From positions 1 through 33,000 of the forward strand of contig CAIYSL010000063.1 of assembly GCA_903928915.1 (NCBI GenBank): 33,000 nt of DNA, given 5' to 3'. Shown here in pieces: positions 31,060 through 33,000 of this stretch (position 1 is the first letter of the stretch; each line of letters begins with the position of its first letter). The stretch comes from an uncultured Syntrophobacterales bacterium. Its GTDB lineage: Bacteria > Desulfobacterota > Syntrophia > Syntrophales > UBA5619. Made by a program: the position numbers and the translations under genes. The notes under the pieces were generated by a model that saw only the letters and a program-made list of their open reading frames with translations, did no database searches and was not told the origin of the DNA.

Positions 31060-31107
31060 TGGTGGGCCAGGACAGAATTGAACTGTCGACACACGGATTT
31101 TCAGTCC
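31060..31107 (-). other. 3' half of tRNA-Phe(GAA), probable attachment (att) scar
   Basis: Reading the minus strand from 31107 to 31060 gives the 3' 48 bases of a tRNA: anticodon loop CTGAAAA (anticodon GAA, Phe), the 3' anticodon strand, variable loop GTGTC, a T arm with stem GACAG/CTGTC around TTCAATT, acceptor strand CTGGCCC and an encoded ACCA end. On the 5' side (31108 onward) the sequence is unrelated and cannot form the D arm or acceptor partner. Integrases of phages and islands commonly recombine in exactly this half of a tRNA gene, leaving such copies at the far end of the element. Confidence 0.85.
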
Positions 31108-31285
31108 AAAATAACCAATAATATCAAGCCCTTGATCTCGTGTTTGATTTCCCGTATATAACCAATCTTGTACGCCTAAACGGATTCTCGGAGTTCCTGC
31201 CTGTTCCAGTTGTTCCCCAACTTTCCTTTTACTTCTATCACAAATCTATCACATGAAAAAGAGGGTCCCTATCATGTAGGCGAAA

Positions 31286-31552
31286 TTACCGAGCAGCCCT
31301 CTTGGGTGAAGCGCCGGTGCCACGCTTGGTCAGATGTTTGGTCTTCTCCACCAGATCGATCAGCGACAGCAGGGCCGTGTTCACCGCCTCTTCATTCGGG
31401 AAGGCTTTCGCCACCTCCGGTTTGAGCACGACGATGTTGGACGATTCCCGCAGCCGCTGGGCATACTTCCCCCGCACGAACCCGCCGGGAAAATCGCCGC
31501 GTTTGTACTCAGCGCGCAATTCGCCGCTGTCCGGCGCTTTATCCTTCTTCAT
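31286..31552 (-). CDS. Putative antitoxin partner of the BrnT toxin
   Basis: An 88-residue protein. Its middle reads GGFVRGKYAQRLRESSNIVVLKPEVAKAFPNEEAVNTALLSLIDL (about 26-70), matching a small family with a G-VRGKY-R-NVVVL-P-VA-FP-VN-AL pattern often found next to DUF497/BrnT genes. It lacks the ribbon-helix-helix BrnA sequence as usually described, though the NVVVL-plus-two-helix end may be a variant of it. It overlaps the toxin gene by 14 bases and is translated after it (toxin first, antitoxin second), as in brnTA operons. The start is either ATG 31552 or GTG 31561; GGAG lies 12 or 3 bases upstream respectively, so neither is ideal. Antitoxin role is inferred from position. Confidence 0.65.
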   Translation of the reverse strand: MKKDKAPDSGELRAEYKRGDFPGGFVRGKYAQRLRESSNIVVLKPEVAKAFPNEEAVNTALLSLIDLVEKTKHLTKRGTGASPKRAAR

Positions 31553-31811
31553 ATAATTCACGTTCTCCTTTGCTCGCTATGCGGGCACTGATTATGCGAA
31601 TGGTTTCCCGTTTTTCCGTATGGGCCACGACCAACAACCGGCCCCTTTCCGAAACGCCAAAGGTGATGTAGCGCTCCTCATCGAGCGAATGGTCCGGATC
31701 CGCGGCGGTGGCGGCCATGGTGTCACTGAGTGCCGTGGCGGCTTCTTCGAAAGAGACGCGGTGCTTCTTGAGGTTGGCCGTTGCCTTCTTCGGATCCCAT
31801 TCGATTTTCAT
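31539..31811 (-). CDS. brnT: BrnT-family toxin (DUF497)
   Basis: A 90-residue protein with the BrnT signature: MKIEWDPKKATANLKKHRVSFEEAATAL at the start, DEERYITFGVSERGRLLVVAHTE in the middle and IRIISARIASKGERELYEE at the end, giving the RelE-like ribonuclease fold with the conserved RIISAR segment. BrnT stops translation by cutting RNA and is held in check by its partner. A perfect 10-base palindrome ATGATATCAT (31818-31827) lies 7 bases upstream of the ATG and may be an autoregulatory site. No strong ribosome site is visible. It belongs to the accessory region right of the tRNA scar. Confidence 0.88.
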   Translation of the reverse strand: MKIEWDPKKATANLKKHRVSFEEAATALSDTMAATAADPDHSLDEERYITFGVSERGRLLVVAHTEKRETIRIISARIASKGERELYEEG

Positions 31812-32029
31812 GGCTCGATGATATCATGTTTATTGTTTCAAATCCATTCTTTCCCGGAAACTCGCCGTAGCACTTCCGCTGACCGTTTTCACTTCCATTT
31901 CTCGTATCTCCATGACCGGTCAGGCTCTTTCCAGCCACGAAAAATACTTTTCCTATAACTCCTATAGTCTCTGGCTTCTTAGACAATTCCGAAATGGGCT
32001 TTTACCATGCATTCCCAAAGGAGGCATGT
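31812..32029. other. Divergent gap between brnT and the peptidase gene
   Basis: About 218 AT-richer bases. Holds the ATGATATCAT palindrome near brnT and, towards the peptidase, AT-rich words TATAAC (31954-31959) and TATAGT (31963-31968) that could be -10 elements, without a good -35. AAAGGAGG at 32017-32024 is the peptidase ribosome site. Confidence 0.4.
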
Positions 32030-32893
32030 ATGAAAAAGACAGGAATAGACAGGGGAGGCGGGGAAGCCCAGCGGTCCAGCGGCCAGGCCAAATGGACGTT
32101 CATGGTCTATATGGCCGGGGACAACAACCTCGACGGTGCGGCCCTCCGGGACATCGCCGAGATGGCCAAGGCGGGATCTACAAAAGACGTTCACATCCTG
32201 GTGCAGCTCGATCGGATCGAGGACCAGAAGACCCGGCGCTTCCGAATCACCCAAGGCGGCGGGTTCAAGAAAGACTGCATCGAAAGTTTCGGCGATACCA
32301 ACACCGGTGACCCGCAAATCCTTTACAGCTTCGTCAAATGGGCGGTGGACAATTATCCCGCCGACCGCTACGCCCTGATCCTCTGGAACCACGGCAGCGG
32401 CTGGTGGGAAGATGCAAAGAGCCGGGCTGCCGGTCCCGCTGGCAGGCAGCCGCGCCGGTCTCTCTTCAGCCACGACTTTCCACCAGCCCACCGCAGCATC
32501 TGCTACGACGACACCTCCGGCGGCGACGCCCTGGACAACCGGGAACTGAGGGTCGTCTTGGCCGGGATCTGCACCCTCCTCGGCCGGAAGATCGACCTCC
32601 TGGGTATGGATGCCTGCCTCATGAACATGGTGGAGGTGGCCTGGCAGCTCAGGGATTCTGTGAGCGTGATTGTCGGTTCGGAGATCGAGGAGCCCTTCGA
32701 CGGCTGGCCCTATGCCGAGATCCTCTCCCGTCTGGCCGCCCGGCCCCGACAAGACGCCGCCACCTTCGCCCGCTGGATCGTCAGGAGCTACCTTGCCTCC
32801 TACAAGGTCGTGGGGGAGATGGTCACCCAGTCCGCCCTCGACGCAAGCAGAATCAACGATGTGAATCGGCATGCAATAATGACCCACCTTTGA
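32030..32893 (+). pseudogene. Clostripain-family (C11) cysteine peptidase, interrupted by an IS
   Basis: The frame starts at ATG 32030 (AAAGGAGG five bases upstream). Residues 22-35 (WTFMVYMAGDNNLD) are the family's opening strand; the catalytic dyad is His121 in LILWNHGSGW and Cys196 in LLGMDACLMNM, with IVGSEIEEPFDGWPYAEIL after it. So the catalytic half is complete. Near residue 277 (SRIND) the sequence passes into the left end of an IS21-type element, which adds about ten foreign residues (VNRHAIMTHL) and a stop. The usual C-terminal part of such peptidases is missing from this side. No signal peptide is seen. C11 enzymes cut after Arg or Lys; whether the truncated form works is doubtful. 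Confidence 0.88.
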
Positions 32894-32922
32894 GCTAAAT
32901 CGGCATCTAAAATTGACCCACC
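32864..32922 (+). repeat. IS21 terminal repeat pair
   Basis: Two 25-base copies at 32864-32888 and 32898-32922 agree at 21 positions; both begin AATCGGCAT and end TGACCCACC. Such repeated transposase-binding sites sit at the ends of IS21 elements. Confidence 0.85.
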
Positions 32923-32975
32923 CTGGACAGCCTTCTACACTGCTGGCAATCGGGCAGAAGGAGGGCTGTGGGGAG

Positions 32976-33000
32976 ATGCTTGTCGTGGAGACGATACGGA
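32976..33000 (+). CDS. istA: IS21 transposase IstA, N-terminal start
   Basis: Only eight codons are present: MLVVETIR, the usual opening of IstA-type transposases (ML-VETI-KIR). AAGGAGG lies about 11 bases upstream. The remainder is outside the window. Confidence 0.65.

Larger units (their letters stand above)
30842..31285. other. Gene-poor stretch with palindromes and attachment scar
   Basis: About 440 bases. It contains an imperfect hairpin just after vapC (30845-30874, CTTTCA/TGAAAG core), a short low-confidence reading frame beginning MKTKNCPVCDYL at 30884, an 18-base perfect palindrome, a GGGGT...ACCCC hairpin (31017-31050) and the tRNA-Phe fragment. 31110-31285 shows no gene; it has two close copies of TATCACA near 31238-31255. 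Confidence 0.45.
32860..33000 (+). mobile_element. IS21-family insertion sequence, left end (partial)
   Basis: The element begins about 32860 with TGTGAATCGGC, carries two long terminal-type repeats containing TGACCCACC, and then the start of an istA-like gene at 32976. TG ends and multiple TTGACCCACC repeats are features of IS21 elements. It runs beyond the window, so the right end, istB and the target duplication cannot be seen. The exact first base is uncertain by two or three positions. Confidence 0.85.

Noticed and set aside
30979-31161. A 60-codon frame containing WWARTELNCRHTDFQS
   Set aside because: That text is the well-known artefact of translating the reverse of a tRNA 3' end; the DNA is the tRNA-Phe fragment.
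1-33000. CRISPR arrays, rRNA genes, complete tRNAs, replication origin
   Set aside because: I looked for regular repeats with spacers, tRNA cloverleaf ends and rRNA-like stretches and found none beyond the tRNA-Phe half.

Overview
The window reads as a chromosomal piece of a high-GC, Gram-negative bacterium. A full Tol-Pal-CpoB envelope set, many lipoproteins with clear lipoboxes, a SelB factor, a YhaM-type HD exonuclease and a baeRF-type protein together point to the Desulfobacterota (former Deltaproteobacteria). That placement is inferred from gene content and protein style; no marker gene such as rRNA is present.

Region 1 (1-6266) is housekeeping. A nicotinamidase tail and nicotinate phosphoribosyltransferase converge (NAD salvage), then come selB, a YhaM-like exonuclease and a tiny flagellar-rod-like protein on the plus strand, and a baeRF-family protein on the minus strand. 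Region 2 (6538-9192) is a three-gene operon holding the whole elongation factor P lysylation pathway: a KamA/EpmB radical-SAM aminomutase, EF-P and its ligase EpmA. Region 3 (9377-14618) is tolQ-tolR-tolA-like-tolB-pal-cpoB, with a promoter candidate before pal and a strong terminator after it.

Region 4 (14624-19587, minus strand) runs ctp protease, YibQ-type deacetylase-like protein, TPR lipoprotein and a LolB/DUF4292-like lipoprotein; it looks like one envelope-maintenance operon. Region 5 (19928-23421) has a PspC mini-protein with an HU/IHF protein, then phosphoglucomutase, RNase HI with a hybrid-binding domain, and a small cysteine-rich secreted protein.

Region 6 (23613-29742) is a looser group: a Gly/Ser/Thr-rich lipoprotein, an MFS transporter with a possible attenuator leader, a DUF362 protein, an orphan tricarboxylate-type binding protein, a DUF4410-SH3 lipoprotein and a cupin. 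Several resemble betaproteobacterial accessory genes.

Region 7 (about 29790-33000) is an accessory island edge with visibly lower GC. It holds an IS5-like transposase remnant, a VapBC module whose toxin carries a zinc ribbon, a 3' half of tRNA-Phe that looks like an attachment scar, a BrnT toxin with a non-BrnA partner, and a clostripain-type peptidase cut off by an IS21-family element that runs out of the window. The best candidates for something little described are the zinc-ribbon VapC with its three-half-site operator, the BrnT pair, and the minimal rod-like protein.
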